This document shows positions 33,780 through 43,767 of a DNA stretch of 64,000 nucleotides, in pieces. Numbering within the stretch: the stretch's first letter is position 1; the number at the start of each line of letters is the position of its first letter. The stretch comes from Chloroflexota bacterium (GTDB lineage: Bacteria; Chloroflexota; Anaerolineae; UBA4142), in contig JACQYF010000122.1 in NCBI GenBank assembly GCA_016208315.1, positions 1-64,000 of the forward strand, written 5' to 3'. The translations under genes and the position numbers were made by a program. Below the pieces are notes generated by a model. It made no database searches, was not told the origin of the DNA, and saw only the letters and a list, made by a program, of their open reading frames with translations.

Positions 33780-35318
33780 ATGGATCTAGTTCAGGTTATC
33801 CTATTTTTGATTGTGGCCCTCGTAGTCGGCGGGATCGGCTTTGCGGCCGGCTACGTGATGCAGCAAAATTTCGCCAGCGCGCAGCTCAAGGCGCGTCAGG
33901 TTCAAGTCGAGGCCAAGAATGCGGAAGCCGAGGCGCGGGCCAAAGACATCATCCTGAAAGCCAAGGACGAGGCGATCAAAGTCCGGGATGAAGCCGAAAA
34001 CGAGAACAAGAAGAAACGGGTAGACTTGCAGCGTGAGGACGAGCGGCTGCGGCATCGCCGGGAGAGCATTGACCGGCGGCAGGAGATGTTGGAACAGCGC
34101 GAGAAAAAGTTCGACAAAAAGGAAAAAGACCTCGACCGGATTCGGGAATCGCTCGAGTCGGCGTCGGCCAAACAATTGGCCGAGTTGCAGCGCATCTCCG
34201 GTCTGAGCACGGAGGACGCCAAAGCTATCCTGCTCCAACAAGTCGAAAAGGAAACCCGGCAGGATTCGGCCCGCCTGATCCGCGAGATCGAGCAGCAGGC
34301 CCGTGAGGAAGGCGAACGCCGCGCGCGCGAAATCATTACTACGGCCATCGAGCGCGTTTCGTCCGATCAGGTGGCCGAGACGACCGTCGCGCTGGTCCCG
34401 CTGCCGAATGACGAGATGAAGGGGCGCATTATCGGGCGCCAGGGCCGCAATATCCGCGCTATCGAGATCGCCACCGGCGTAGATTTGGTCGTGGACGATA
34501 CGCCGGAAGCGGTGATCCTCTCCTCCCACAATCCGGTGCGACGCGAAGTCGCGCGCCTGGCGCTGAATAAGCTTATCACCGACGGCCGCATCCATCCCGG
34601 CCGCATCGAAAAGATCGTCGAAAAAGCCGAGGAGGAGGTGAACGCGGCGATTCTCGAGGCCGGCGAGCAGGCCGCCTTGGAAGTCGGCATAACCGGATTG
34701 CACCCGGAAATTATCAAGCTGCTGGGGCAACTCAAATATCGCACCTCCTACGGGCAGAACGTCCTCGCGCACGTCGTCGAAACCGCCCATCTGGCCGGCA
34801 TCATCGCCTCCGAACTCAAGGCCGATGTGTATGTCGCCAAAGCAGGGGCCTTGCTGCACGACATCGGCAAGGCGGTGACGCACGAAGTCGGCGGCGCGCA
34901 CGCACTGATCGGCGCGGACTATGCTCGCAAATACGGCGTGCCGGAAGCGGTCGCCAACATCATCGCCTCGCACCACGGGGAGGAAGAGGGCCATTCGCTC
35001 GAAGCCGTGTTGGTCGTCGCCGCAGACGCTATCAGCGGCGCGCGGCCCGGAGCGCGGCGGGAATCGTTAGAACAGTATTTGAAACGCGTCGAAGCCCTGG
35101 AAACGATGGCCAACGCCTTTACGGGCGTCCAGCAGTCGTACGCCATCCAAGCCGGCCGCGAAATCCGTATTATTGTCAAACCGGAGGAGATAGACGACCT
35201 CGGCGCGATCAACCTCTGCAAGCAGATCGCCCGTAAAGTGGAAGACAATCTCGAGTATCCGGGGCAGATCAAGGTCACGGTCATCCGCGAAACCCGCTCC
35301 ATCGAGTACGCCAAGTAG
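33780..35318 (+). CDS. rny: Ribonuclease Y
   Basis: 512 residues. N-terminal membrane helix (about 5-25), long coiled coil (about 30-190), KH domain ([13 protein letters not shown]), and an HD phosphohydrolase domain ([36 protein letters not shown]). RNase Y initiates mRNA decay at the membrane. The ATG at 33780 follows GGAGG at long spacing. A clear terminator follows. Confidence 0.96.
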   Translation: MDLVQVILFLIVALVVGGIGFAAGYVMQQNFASAQLKARQVQVEAKNAEAEARAKDIILKAKDEAIKVRDEAENENKKKRVDLQREDERLRHRRESIDRRQEMLEQREKKFDKKEKDLDRIRESLESASAKQLAELQRISGLSTEDAKAILLQQVEKETRQDSARLIREIEQQAREEGERRAREIITTAIERVSSDQVAETTVALVPLPNDEMKGRIIGRQGRNIRAIEIATGVDLVVDDTPEAVILSSHNPVRREVARLALNKLITDGRIHPGRIEKIVEKAEEEVNAAILEAGEQAALEVGITGLHPEIIKLLGQLKYRTSYGQNVLAHVVETAHLAGIIASELKADVYVAKAGALLHDIGKAVTHEVGGAHALIGADYARKYGVPEAVANIIASHHGEEEGHSLEAVLVVAADAISGARPGARRESLEQYLKRVEALETMANAFTGVQQSYAIQAGREIRIIVKPEEIDDLGAINLCKQIARKVEDNLEYPGQIKVTVIRETRSIEYAK

Positions 35319-35324
35319 GCGCTT

Positions 35325-35352
35325 GGGGATGCCGCCCGTGAGCGGCATCCCC
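35325..35352 (+). terminator. Terminator of rny
   Basis: GGGGATGCCGC, loop CCGTGA, GCGGCATCCCC; only a short T-poor tail (CGTTCGGTTT) follows. Confidence 0.65.
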
Positions 35353-35538
35353 CGTTCGGTTTGGCAGCCAGGGCCGATTCTCCTTGAATCAAGCGTGACA
35401 AGATATTATCTCATTCGTTGTAATACTCAGGAAATCCCAACGTTGCGCATTCGCCACATCCTAGAATCGTGCGTGGATGCGCGGTGCGCTCCGGCTCTTT
35501 GATAAGCAGCATGGAGACGCACCCAAAGGAGCGGTCCT

Positions 35539-35892
35539 ATGGTGGACACCATCAAAGTCTCTGCCAAATCACGGTCCACCGCGGTGGCTGGCGCCATCGC
35601 CGGTGTCATCCGGGAGCACAAGCGCGCGGACGTGCAGGCGATCGGCGCGGGCGCCGTCAACCAGGCGATCAAGGCGATTGCCATCGCGCACGGATACCTG
35701 CAGCAAGACGGTCTGGATATCGTGTGCATTCCAACCTTCGTCGAAGTAGACGTCAGCGGCGAAGAGCGGACGGCGGTCAAGTTGGTCGTCGAGGTGCGCA
35801 GTGAAACGGCCCCTCTCCCCGGATCGCGCTTGGAGAGTATGACCCACCCGCGTCAGGAGGGCGAATCCACGCCGCCCGCCGAAGAGCCATAA
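35539..35892 (+). CDS. spoVS: Stage V sporulation protein S homologue
   Basis: 117 residues; the first ~88 are a canonical SpoVS/Alba-like domain (IKVSAKSRSTAVAGAIAG, VQAIGAGAVNQAIKAIAIA, DIVCIPTFVEV), followed by a short disordered tail. AAGGAG precedes the ATG. SpoVS is kept in many non-spore-forming Chloroflexota and Thermus relatives, often next to rny as here, which suggests a general nucleic-acid-binding role. Confidence 0.95.
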   Translation: MVDTIKVSAKSRSTAVAGAIAGVIREHKRADVQAIGAGAVNQAIKAIAIAHGYLQQDGLDIVCIPTFVEVDVSGEERTAVKLVVEVRSETAPLPGSRLESMTHPRQEGESTPPAEEP

Positions 35893-35925
35893 TCCCACAT
35901 ACCCAAGATTGGAACAAAATAGAAT

Positions 35926-36795
35926 ATGTCTCGCTTCATCGAGTCGGTTGGCCCTATGCGTGGCCGGGTTGACCTTCACACTCACACGAACGCGTCCGAT
36001 GGCGAATTGGAACCCGCAGGCCTCGTTAGGTTGGCGTTGGAACGCGGCCTGTCGGTCATCGCGCTGACCGATCACGACACGGTGGCTGGGTTAGACGCAA
36101 CAATCGAGGCGGCGCGGGGTACCGGGCTGGAAGTAATTCCGGGCGTGGAACTCTCTTGCGACGTGCCGGACGCCGAAGTCCACGTGCTCGGCTATTTCAT
36201 AGATTGGCACAACCGGCACTTTAACGAAATGCTCGTCAAGTTCCGCGACGGACGCTACGGTCGCGCGGAAAGAATGGTGCAAAAGTTGACGGCCCTGGGC
36301 GCGCCCATCACTTTTGAACGCGTCAAGGAGATCGCCGGGGATGCGTCGCTCGGTCGCCCGCATGTCGCGCAGGCGCTCCTCGAAGCCGGGCACGTCGCCA
36401 ACGTCACCGAAGCGTTCGACAAGTACATCGGGCGCAATGGCCCGGCCTACGTCGAGCGGTTTCGAATCACGCCGGAGGATGCGGTCGAGTTGATCCTTTC
36501 GGCCGGCGGCGTCGCGTCGCTCGCGCATCCGCGCGAGGTGACCAGCTTCGTCGAGCCGATGGTGCGCGCGGGCATGCAGGGCATCGAAGTGCATTACGGC
36601 TTGTACGATGATCAGACCATCCAGGGCTTGGCGCGCCTTGCCCGGCAATACGGTCTGATCGCTACCGGCGGCAGCGACTTTCATGGCTTGAACAAGATGG
36701 GACACATGGGCGGGCTAGGCGAGACCCACGTCCCGCCCGAAGTGGTGGACGAGCTGCGGAGAAAAGCAGAAGAGATCAAGAGAGAAAGGGCGTAA
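35926..36795 (+). CDS. PHP-domain phosphoesterase (RNase AM/YciV-like)
   Basis: 289 residues. PHP metal motifs DLHTHTNASDGE, ALTDHDTVAGL, PGVELSC, SLAHPRE and GGSDFHG are all present. It matches enzymes that hydrolyse 3',5'-nucleoside bisphosphates and trim RNA 5' ends. Start at 35926 or at the internal ATG 35956, which is 5 codons before the first motif. It converges on yaaT with a shared terminator. Confidence 0.87.
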   Translation: MSRFIESVGPMRGRVDLHTHTNASDGELEPAGLVRLALERGLSVIALTDHDTVAGLDATIEAARGTGLEVIPGVELSCDVPDAEVHVLGYFIDWHNRHFNEMLVKFRDGRYGRAERMVQKLTALGAPITFERVKEIAGDASLGRPHVAQALLEAGHVANVTEAFDKYIGRNGPAYVERFRITPEDAVELILSAGGVASLAHPREVTSFVEPMVRAGMQGIEVHYGLYDDQTIQGLARLARQYGLIATGGSDFHGLNKMGHMGGLGETHVPPEVVDELRRKAEEIKRERA

Positions 36796-36797
36796 TT

Positions 36798-36826
36798 GCA
36801 AGGGCAGGTCTGAGACCTGCCCTTGC
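36798..36826. terminator. Bidirectional terminator between convergent genes
   Basis: A 13-bp perfect stem (GCAAGGGCAGGTC) with loop TGA between the PHP gene stop and the yaaT stop. T-rich on the right side, A-rich on the left. Confidence 0.75.
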
Positions 36827-36829
36827 AGT

Positions 36830-37669
36830 TTATTCCTCGTCGTTCCCATTGTCCGGCGGCGGTTTGCCGGTGCGCGCGACCTCGCTGGCTTGGATCGTCG
36901 CGCTCGTGCCATCCTCGAATTGCAACGTGACATTTTCCTTCAAAATGTTGCGCGCGACCACGCGCGCCACCCCCCGCGCGCATTGCACCGTCTCGCCGAC
37001 TCGCGGCACGCGCGGCTTGGCGTCCTGGTAGGCCGCCTGTTCGAACGCGAGACAGCAGAGCGGGCGGCCGCAAACGCCGGTCGCCGCATTCGGGCCGAGC
37101 GGCATGTCTTGATCTTTCGCCATCTTGATGCTGGCTTTGGGAAAATCGTCCAGGAATTTGCCGCAGCACAATTCGCGCCCGCACGGCGCCAACCCACCGA
37201 TCAGTTTCGCGCGGTCGCGCGGCCCGATCTGCCACAATTCCACGCGCGCCGGGAACAGCGCGGCCAAATCCTTGACCAGCCCGCGAAAATCCACGCGCCC
37301 ATCGGCCACGAAATAGAACGTGATGTGGCTGCCGTCGAAATTGTATTCGGCGGTCAGCAGCCGCATCGGCAGATTGTGCTTGGCGACTTGGGCGCGGCAT
37401 TGCGCCAGCGCCTCCGGCTCGTGCAGTCTTAACTGCTGCCATTGGGAGAGATCGAACGCATTGGCGCGGCGCAAAATGGGGGCGAGCGGAGTATTTCCGG
37501 GCGCGGTCTGTAATTGTTGGGGGGCGATCACGACCCGCGCGGCTTCACGGCATTTGTCGGTGTCAACGATCACGTAATCGTTCACGTGCAGATCGTCAAA
37601 TCCGGCGGCGTTGTAATAGCATATTTGAGGCAGGCGTTTCAAGCGTAAACCTGCAACCATGTGCGACAT
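36830..37669 (-). CDS. PSP1/YaaT family protein (RicT-like)
   Basis: 279 residues. The Cys-rich core LAPCGRELCCGKFL and GVCGRPLCCLAFE is the hallmark of the PSP1 domain of YaaT/RicT, which with partners holds iron-sulfur clusters and stimulates RNase Y in Bacillus. The start at 37669 is 2 bases after the holB stop, the same holB-yaaT order as in Firmicutes. An RNase Y gene is nearby (33.8 kb). The C-terminus is a short acidic Pro-rich tail. Confidence 0.9.
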   Translation of the reverse strand: MSHMVAGLRLKRLPQICYYNAAGFDDLHVNDYVIVDTDKCREAARVVIAPQQLQTAPGNTPLAPILRRANAFDLSQWQQLRLHEPEALAQCRAQVAKHNLPMRLLTAEYNFDGSHITFYFVADGRVDFRGLVKDLAALFPARVELWQIGPRDRAKLIGGLAPCGRELCCGKFLDDFPKASIKMAKDQDMPLGPNAATGVCGRPLCCLAFEQAAYQDAKPRVPRVGETVQCARGVARVVARNILKENVTLQFEDGTSATIQASEVARTGKPPPDNGNDEE

Positions 37670-37671
37670 TG

Positions 37672-38742
37672 CTAAACTCCTATGTGGGTAGCCAACGGCA
37701 ACTTGAGGAACAGGACTTGTAGCGCCAGACGCGCGTTGACGTTTTGCGTTAGATACTGCGCCGTTGCCTGGATATTCTGAAGCGCGGCCTGAATCTGTTC
37801 GAGCGAGTAGCGAGCCGCTTGTTCGCGCAGCAAATCTTGACGGTCTACGTTCGCGATGCGCTGCGCGTCGCCGTTGTGGGTCAAAAGGACATCGCGCCAC
37901 CAACCCAGCCATTCTTCCAAAAGCTCCGGCAACTTGTCTGAATCTTTGGCGAGGTCGCCCGCGCGCGACAGCCGTTCGGCGCGACCTTCTCGCAAGACCG
38001 CCGCGAGCGCATCGAGCCGCGCCCCCCGCGCGTCGAGGAGCGCGTGATTGGCGCTCGCCCGCACGGCCCAACCCAGTCGCCCGCCCGACAAGCGCGCCAG
38101 CAAGAGCGCCGTTTGCGGCTCGACCCTCCAACGCTCGACCAACGCCTGCTCAACCTGGGCGATGGGCAAGGGGCGGAGCGCGAGCACTTGGCAGCGGGAC
38201 GCAATCGTCGGCAAAAGCACGCTCGCGTCACGCGCGGTCAGGATCAATCGCGCATGGGCGGGCGGCTCTTCGAGAGTTTTCAGAAACGCGTTCGCCGCTT
38301 CCTCATTCGCCTCTTCGAAACGGCGGAGGATCATGATCTTCCAACGCGCCTGAAAGGGCGCGCGGGAAAGGTCGTGCTGGACGAGGCGGATTTGGTCTAT
38401 TTTTAAAATGCGCCGCTCGCGGTCGTTGCTCCGCGGCGGGGGAGGTGGCGCTTTTTCGTCAAACTTGAAACCGACGGGAACCCCTTCGATGATCTGCACA
38501 TCGGGATGTCTGTTGCGGGCGATTTTCCGGCATGCATCGCATTCACCGCACGGCGGACGCGCCCCCGCGCATTCCAGCGCCTGTGCGAGCGCGCGGGCGA
38601 GGGTCGTCTTGCCAATCGCGTGCGGACCCGTCAACAGGTACGCGTGCGCCACGCGGTCCGCGGCCAGACTGTGCGCGAGGCCCCGTACCGCCCATTCGTG
38701 TCCAACCACCCGCCAATTTGCCAACTCGTCCACCCGCGCCAC
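37672..38742 (-). CDS. holB: DNA polymerase III delta' subunit
   Basis: 356 residues. AAA+ clamp-loader ATPase: P-loop GPHAIGKTTLA (39-49), zinc-binding Cys58, 65, 68 and 71 (CGECDAC), sensor-1 region and the NAFLKTLEEPP plus ASRC signatures. It helps load the sliding clamp. GTG start at 38742. It forms an operon with yaaT. Confidence 0.9.
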   Translation of the reverse strand: MARVDELANWRVVGHEWAVRGLAHSLAADRVAHAYLLTGPHAIGKTTLARALAQALECAGARPPCGECDACRKIARNRHPDVQIIEGVPVGFKFDEKAPPPPPRSNDRERRILKIDQIRLVQHDLSRAPFQARWKIMILRRFEEANEEAANAFLKTLEEPPAHARLILTARDASVLLPTIASRCQVLALRPLPIAQVEQALVERWRVEPQTALLLARLSGGRLGWAVRASANHALLDARGARLDALAAVLREGRAERLSRAGDLAKDSDKLPELLEEWLGWWRDVLLTHNGDAQRIANVDRQDLLREQAARYSLEQIQAALQNIQATAQYLTQNVNARLALQVLFLKLPLATHIGV

Positions 38743-38787
38743 CTTCTACGTCAATTATATCCCGATTGCGTCTTTCGACAAAAACTG

Positions 38788-38880
38788 AGGGGGAGAGGGG
38801 GAGAAGCGAGTATGGGAGTGTGGGTGTATAGGAGTGGTTGTCTCTCCCGCTCTCCCGCTCTCCCCTATCTCCCCGCCTCC
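38788..38880. repeat. GGGGAGAG phrase inverted repeat
   Basis: GAGGGGGAGAGGGGGAGAAG, a variable middle, then CTCTCCCGCTCTCCCGCTCTCC. It overlaps the 3' end of the nudix gene. Confidence 0.7.
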
Positions 38881-39389
38881 CCCGCTCGCGTCACTTTCCA
38901 TCGGGTCAGGGCCTCACGGTGCGTGTTGAATGCAAGCTCTGCGAACGGAATCTCGTCGAGCGCGAAGAATCTCGCCTCCAAGCTATCGCTGCCGGCGCGC
39001 GGCTCACCCTTGACGACGCGCGCGGTGTAGAGGACCAGCACGCCCGCAGTACGTTTTGCCTCGTGATAGTACGACCACACGCCCCACAAATCGCCAAGTT
39101 CCACGACTAGCCCGGTCTCTTCCAGACACTCGCGCAGGGCCGCTTGTTGAACCGTCTCGTCAATCTCCATAAACCCGGCCGGCAAACCCCACAACCCGCG
39201 CCCCGGATTCTCGCCGCGCAGGACCAAGACGATTTTCCCGTCGGCGCGTTCGGCGATCACGCCCACGGCAATCGGCGGATTCAAATAAACAATATAGCCG
39301 CATTCAGGGCAGGTGGGCCGGATGCGACCGTCGGGGGCCTCGCGCGCTTGGACGGCGTGCCCGCACTGCGGGCAGAATTTCGGTTCCAT
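38865..39389 (-). CDS. Nudix hydrolase with zinc ribbon
   Basis: 174 residues. N-terminal zinc ribbon (CPQCGH, CPECG; residues 6-32) as in NADH pyrophosphatases, then a complete Nudix box in GFMEIDETVQQAALREC with LEETGL following it. It hydrolyses nucleoside diphosphate-linked substrates. The start at 39389 is selected by a GAGGT site; 39410 is possible. The last residues (TRAGEAGR) are repeat-encoded. Confidence 0.87.
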   Translation of the reverse strand: MEPKFCPQCGHAVQAREAPDGRIRPTCPECGYIVYLNPPIAVGVIAERADGKIVLVLRGENPGRGLWGLPAGFMEIDETVQQAALRECLEETGLVVELGDLWGVWSYYHEAKRTAGVLVLYTARVVKGEPRAGSDSLEARFFALDEIPFAELAFNTHREALTRWKVTRAGEAGR

Positions 39390-39443
39390 ATGTACCTCGT
39401 TTTCATCCATTCTAGCCGCAACCGTGCGCTTTGGCAAATTGTT

Positions 39444-39472
39444 TTGCGAAACGTGGCAAGTTAAGGTATAAT
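39444..39472 (+). promoter_or_regulatory. Promoter that fixes the rmd-like start
   Basis: TTGCGA, 17 nt, TATAAT (39467-39472). The -10 covers the ATG at 39471, so that ATG cannot be the translation start; TTG 39507 with GAGGAG upstream is. Confidence 0.75.
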
Positions 39473-39506
39473 GAGTTGGAGTTATTCTCGTGTTGAGGAG
39501 AGCCGT

Positions 39507-40484
39507 TTGCGCGCGCTAATCACCGGCATCAACGGTTTTGCGGGCAGCCACCTCGCCGATTTCCTGTTGACGCAGCCCGGCACGCAAGTTTTCGGAGGGG
39601 TGTACGGCTTGTGCGATAACATCGTCCATCTCGACGGCCGCGCCACGTTTATCGAAGGCGACTTGCGCGAACTGGATTTTGCCGAGGAGTTAGTCAAAGA
39701 GACCCAGCCGGATTATATCTATCATTTGGCCGGGCAGGCCTTTCCTCCCGCATCCTGGCAAGACCCCTGGACGACCCTCGAAATTAACCTCCGTTCAGAG
39801 GTAAACCTGCTGCACAGCGTCGCCAAGATCAAACTGAAACCCCGCATCCTCGTCGTCGGGTCACTGGAGGAATATGGACACGTGGATGCGCGCGCAATGC
39901 CGGTTGTCGAAGAGACGCCGTTTCAACCCGATAGTCCTTACGGGGTGAGCAAAGTCGCTCAAGATTTGCTCGGACTGCAATATTTCCAGAGCCATCATCT
40001 CCCCATCGTCCGCGTCCGTCCCGCCAATCACATTGGGCCGCGCCAAAGCGAACAGTTCGTCACGTCGGATTTCGCCAAGCAGATCGCCGAAATCGAAGCG
40101 GGCCAGCGCGAGCCGGTTATGCGCGTGGGCAACCTCAGCGCCGCGCGCGATTTCACCGACGTGCGCGACATGATGCGCGCCTACCATCTCGCCCTTGAGC
40201 GCGGCAAGCCGGGCGAGGTCTATAACATCGGCAGCGGGCGCGCCGTTTCGATCCAGCGCGTGCTCGATATTTTGCTGGAGCAGAGCCGCGTCGCGATTCG
40301 CGTGGAACAAGACCCCACGCGGCTGCGACCGTCCGATACGCCGGTCTTGTATTGCAGCGCCGAGAAATTTCGCGCGCAGACCGATTGGCAGCCGACCATC
40401 CCGCTGGAGCAATCGCTGCGCGACGTACTCGAATATTGGCGGGAGAAAGTAAGCAAGGAAGCAGGTAAACAGGTACACAAGTAG
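39507..40484 (+). CDS. GDP-4-dehydro-6-deoxymannose reductase-like SDR
   Basis: 325 residues, extended SDR. GINGFAGSHLADFL (NAD(P) loop), YHLAGQAFPPASW, SYGVSK-type Tyr-Lys (PYGVSKVAQDLL), and HIGPRQS. It likely reduces GDP-4-keto-6-deoxymannose made by Gmd, encoded next, to GDP-rhamnose or a related sugar. The TTG start is set by the promoter and GAGGAG. The last residues (EAGKQVHK) are read from a phrase repeat. Confidence 0.85.
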   Translation: MRALITGINGFAGSHLADFLLTQPGTQVFGGVYGLCDNIVHLDGRATFIEGDLRELDFAEELVKETQPDYIYHLAGQAFPPASWQDPWTTLEINLRSEVNLLHSVAKIKLKPRILVVGSLEEYGHVDARAMPVVEETPFQPDSPYGVSKVAQDLLGLQYFQSHHLPIVRVRPANHIGPRQSEQFVTSDFAKQIAEIEAGQREPVMRVGNLSAARDFTDVRDMMRAYHLALERGKPGEVYNIGSGRAVSIQRVLDILLEQSRVAIRVEQDPTRLRPSDTPVLYCSAEKFRAQTDWQPTIPLEQSLRDVLEYWREKVSKEAGKQVHK

Positions 40485-40556
40485 ACATGTCCCTGTTTGC
40501 CTGTTTACTTGCGTACCTGTGTACCTGTCTACCTGTCTACCTACGTACATCTATCA
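40460..40556. repeat. GGTAAACAGGTACAC phrase inverted repeat
   Basis: AGGTAAACAGGTACACAAG followed by CTTGCGTACCTGTGTACC complements. Its left part encodes the rmd-like C-terminus. Confidence 0.72.
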
Positions 40557-40570
40557 CTCAAGGAGCATGA

Positions 40571-41545
40571 ATGACCAAGCGCGTGTTGGTTTCTGGCATA
40601 ACGGGCCAGGATGGCGGCTATCTCGCCGAGTATCTTTTGGAGCAAGGATATGAAGTGATCGGTATGGTGCGCCGCACCTCGACGATCAATTTCGAGCGCA
40701 TTCAACACATCCAGGACAAAATCTGCATCGTGCAAGGCGACTTGCTCGACCAAGTGTCGTTGATTGATATTCTGCGCGAGCATCGTCCCGACGAGGTCTA
40801 TAATCTGGCGGCGCAGTCGTTCGTGCCCACGTCGTTCAAACAACCGGTGCTGACCGGCGAATTCACCGCGCTGGGCGTGACGCGGATGCTCGAGGCGATT
40901 CGCATCGTCAATCCCCAAATCCGGTTCTATCAAGCTTCGAGTTCGGAAATGTTCGGCAAAGTGCAGCAAGTACCGCAGACCGAAAAGACGCCGTTCTACC
41001 CGCGCAGTCCGTATGGCGTGGCAAAACTTTACGGGCATTGGATTACCGTCAATTACCGCGAGTCGTACAATATGTTCACGGTTTCGGGCATACTGTTCAA
41101 CCACGAGAGTCCCCGCCGTGGCTTGGAATTCGTAACTCACAAAGTCACCTATCATGCGGCCAAGATCGCGTTGGGGCTAGCCGACAAACTGCCGCTGGGT
41201 AATCTTGACTCGCAGCGCGATTGGGGCTGGGCGCCCGACTACGTACGCGCGATGCATCTCATGTTGCAGCAAGACCATCCGGAAGATTACGTCATCGCAA
41301 CCGGGCGCACCCATTCCGTGCGCCGTTTGTGCGAGGTCGCCTTCGGCTGTGTGGATTTGGATTGGCAGCGCTACGTCTACGTGAATCCGAACGATCTGCG
41401 CCCCGCCGACGTGGACCTCCTCATCGGCGACGCGAGCAAGGCGCGCAAGGTATTGGGCTGGGAGCCGAGCGTCACCTTCGAGGAGATGATCGAGCGCATG
41501 GTGCAGGCCGACCTCGCGGCGTTGAAAAAGGCGCACCATCTGTAG
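40571..41545 (+). CDS. gmd: GDP-mannose 4,6-dehydratase
   Basis: 324 residues. [15 protein letters not shown] (cofactor loop), [41 protein letters not shown] (Tyr-Lys), FNHESPRRG and DWGWAPDYV are all Gmd signatures. It converts GDP-mannose to GDP-4-keto-6-deoxymannose, the substrate of the reductase encoded upstream. Confidence 0.95.
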   Translation: MTKRVLVSGITGQDGGYLAEYLLEQGYEVIGMVRRTSTINFERIQHIQDKICIVQGDLLDQVSLIDILREHRPDEVYNLAAQSFVPTSFKQPVLTGEFTALGVTRMLEAIRIVNPQIRFYQASSSEMFGKVQQVPQTEKTPFYPRSPYGVAKLYGHWITVNYRESYNMFTVSGILFNHESPRRGLEFVTHKVTYHAAKIALGLADKLPLGNLDSQRDWGWAPDYVRAMHLMLQQDHPEDYVIATGRTHSVRRLCEVAFGCVDLDWQRYVYVNPNDLRPADVDLLIGDASKARKVLGWEPSVTFEEMIERMVQADLAALKKAHHL

Positions 41546-41554
41546 GAGCAGTTC

Positions 41555-42340
41555 GTGAATGCGCGTGTCAGGAAAATCATTGCCGCGTTGAAACGGTATG
41601 ACCCAGAGCGTGTCATCCTTTTTGGTTCTACCGCGCGTGGCGATGCGGACCGATATAGCGACATTGACATTGTCGTCATTAAAGATACGCCGAAACGTTT
41701 CCTGGATCGCCTCGGAGATGTTTACGATTTGATTCAGCCGGATTTCGCGCTGGATGCGCTTGTCTACACGCCGAAAGAGTTCACTGAAATGCGGGCGCGC
41801 CGGAACCCGTTTGTCGAACAGGTGCTCCGCGACGGACAAGTGGTCTACGAGCGCGCGCGCGGCAACGTACACCAAAGAGTGCTTCCGCCGCAAGGAGGCC
41901 CCGGTATGAAAAAAGTAGAAGCAGAACAAGAAGGTCGGCGATGGTTGGAGCAGGCGCAATCGGATCTGGCTGTCGCGAAATGGAACGAAGAGGGCAAGTT
42001 CCATTCTGCGGCCTGCTTCTGGTCTCAGCAAACGGCGGAAAGAGCACTCAAAGCGTTTCTCTATTATTCGGGCAAACGACGCGTCGTAGGTCATTCGGTT
42101 CTGGAACTTGCAAAGGCGTGCGGACGCTTGGACAAAGATTTCAAGCCCCTCGTGAATCGGGTCGCGCCTTTGGATCGTTATTACATTCCCACCCGCTATC
42201 CGAATGGACTTCCCGGCGGAGTTCCGGCGCAGGTATACCAAGCCGACGACGCCCGCGATGCGCTCAATTTGGCAGAAGAAACAGTGATTATGGTAGCAAA
42301 CAAGATTCCACCTGCGCCCCCGGCCGAACAAGACGAATGA
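41555..42340 (+). CDS. Fused MNT nucleotidyltransferase-HEPN protein
   Basis: 261 residues in one frame. Residues 1-105: minimal nucleotidyltransferase with GSTARGDADRYSDIDIVV (Asp36, Asp38). Residues 118-250: HEPN domain with the typical AACFWSQQTAERALKAFL helix and KRRVVGHSVLELA. These are normally two genes of a toxin-antitoxin pair. A strong internal ribosome-binding site (AAGGAGG) and ATG at 41906 could still give a free HEPN protein. GTG start with AGGAG. The stop overlaps the next start (ATGA). Confidence 0.85.
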   Translation: MNARVRKIIAALKRYDPERVILFGSTARGDADRYSDIDIVVIKDTPKRFLDRLGDVYDLIQPDFALDALVYTPKEFTEMRARRNPFVEQVLRDGQVVYERARGNVHQRVLPPQGGPGMKKVEAEQEGRRWLEQAQSDLAVAKWNEEGKFHSAACFWSQQTAERALKAFLYYSGKRRVVGHSVLELAKACGRLDKDFKPLVNRVAPLDRYYIPTRYPNGLPGGVPAQVYQADDARDALNLAEETVIMVANKIPPAPPAEQDE

Positions 42341-43695
42341 CCGATCAGACCGCCAAGCTCTTCGGCACCGACGGCATCCGCGGGGTTGCGAACGAGTGGC
42401 CGCTGACGCCCGAATTCATCACGCGCATCGGGAGCGCGATTGGGCAGGCGCTCAAAGGCAATGGCACGCGACCGCTCGCGCTGATTGGGCGCGATACGCG
42501 GCTCAGCGGCGAGATGATCGAGAACGCGCTCGCCGCGGGCTTGATGTCGCAAGGGTTTGATACGCTGCACCTCGGCGTGCTGACGACGCCGGGCATCGCG
42601 TTTCTTACGCATACACGCCAAGCGCGCTGCGGCATTTCGATTTCCGCATCGCACAATCCATTCGAAGATAATGGCATCAAAGTTTTCGGGCCTGACGGAT
42701 TCAAGATTCCCGACGAGCGCGAGAACGAAATCGAAAAGCTGGCCCAGTCGGCGAACAATGACAAGTACGCTGCCGAGTCCCTCGGTCGCCGCCGCGATGA
42801 AACCCAACCGCTGGACGCCTATGCGGATTTCCTGCTCGGCGCGGTCAACCGCCAACCGATCTTGCAGGGGCAGTGCGTCGTCGTGGACTGCAACAACGGC
42901 GCAACCTTCGATCTCGCGCCCCGCGTCCTGCGCGAACTGCGCGCGCAAGTGATCGCGCTCAACGACAAGCCCGACGGCGTCAACATCAATCGCGGCTACG
43001 ACTCGCTCGAACCCAAGCTGCTGCGCGAGACCGTCTTGCGCGAGCGCGCGAACTGGGGCGTCCAATTCGACGGCGATGGCGACCGCTCGGTTTTCGTGGA
43101 CGAGCGCGGCAACTACATAGACGGCGATTTCGTACTGGCGATTTTGGCGCGCGATTGGGCCGCGCGCGGCAAACTGCGAACGCGCGCGGTGATTTCGACC
43201 GTGATGGCGAATATTGGCTTGGAGCGATCGCTCAAGGAAATCGGCGCAACCTTGGAACGGACCGCGGTCGGCGACCGTTGGGTGACCGAGCGCATGCGGG
43301 AGAGCGGCACGCAAATCGGCGGGGAGCAATCGGGCCACATCGTGCTGTTCGACGGCGGGCACACGACCGGCGATGGGCTGTATACCGCGATTCGAATGGC
43401 CGAGGTGATGGCGCGGCGCAATACGTCGCTTGCCGCGCTCGCGGCGTGCATGACCAGGTATCCGCAGGTTTTGATCAACGTACGCGTGCCGCGCAAGCCG
43501 CCGTTTGAAGAGTTTCCGCAAATCCAGGCGCAGCTCGAACACGCGCAGTCGGCCCTGAGCGACAGCGCGCGCATTTTACTGCGCTATTCGGGCACGGAGA
43601 ACCTCGCGCGGGTGATGATCGAAGGGCGGGACGCGGACGCCATCACGCGCGAGGCGCAGCAAATTGCAAAGGTGATTCAAGAGACAATAAAGTAA
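42337..43695 (+). CDS. glmM: Phosphoglucosamine mutase-like phosphohexomutase
   Basis: 452 residues. Start KLFGTDGIRGVANEWPLT, active-site Ser in ISASHNPFEDNGIKVF, metal loop DGDGDRS, and sugar loop GGEQSGHI, all closest to GlmM. It would interconvert glucosamine 6- and 1-phosphate for cell-wall sugars. It overlaps the MNT-HEPN gene by 4 bases, an odd pairing. A second phosphohexomutase follows. Confidence 0.87.
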   Translation: MTDQTAKLFGTDGIRGVANEWPLTPEFITRIGSAIGQALKGNGTRPLALIGRDTRLSGEMIENALAAGLMSQGFDTLHLGVLTTPGIAFLTHTRQARCGISISASHNPFEDNGIKVFGPDGFKIPDERENEIEKLAQSANNDKYAAESLGRRRDETQPLDAYADFLLGAVNRQPILQGQCVVVDCNNGATFDLAPRVLRELRAQVIALNDKPDGVNINRGYDSLEPKLLRETVLRERANWGVQFDGDGDRSVFVDERGNYIDGDFVLAILARDWAARGKLRTRAVISTVMANIGLERSLKEIGATLERTAVGDRWVTERMRESGTQIGGEQSGHIVLFDGGHTTGDGLYTAIRMAEVMARRNTSLAALAACMTRYPQVLINVRVPRKPPFEEFPQIQAQLEHAQSALSDSARILLRYSGTENLARVMIEGRDADAITREAQQIAKVIQETIK

Positions 43696-43754
43696 AACGT
43701 AAAGAGTAAAACGTAAATTTACGCCTTACGTTTTACGTTTCACGTTTTACGCAT
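43692..43754. repeat. ACGTAAAG/TTTACGTT phrase inverted repeat
   Basis: AAAACGTAAAGAGTAAAACG is followed by TTACGTTTTACGTTTCACG complements. It separates the two phosphohexomutase genes. Confidence 0.72.
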
Positions 43755-43767
43755 TAGTGGAGTTCCC

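Noticed and set aside
39471..39506. ATG 39471 as the start of the rmd-like gene
   Set aside because: This ATG is part of the TATAAT promoter element; transcription begins downstream of it.
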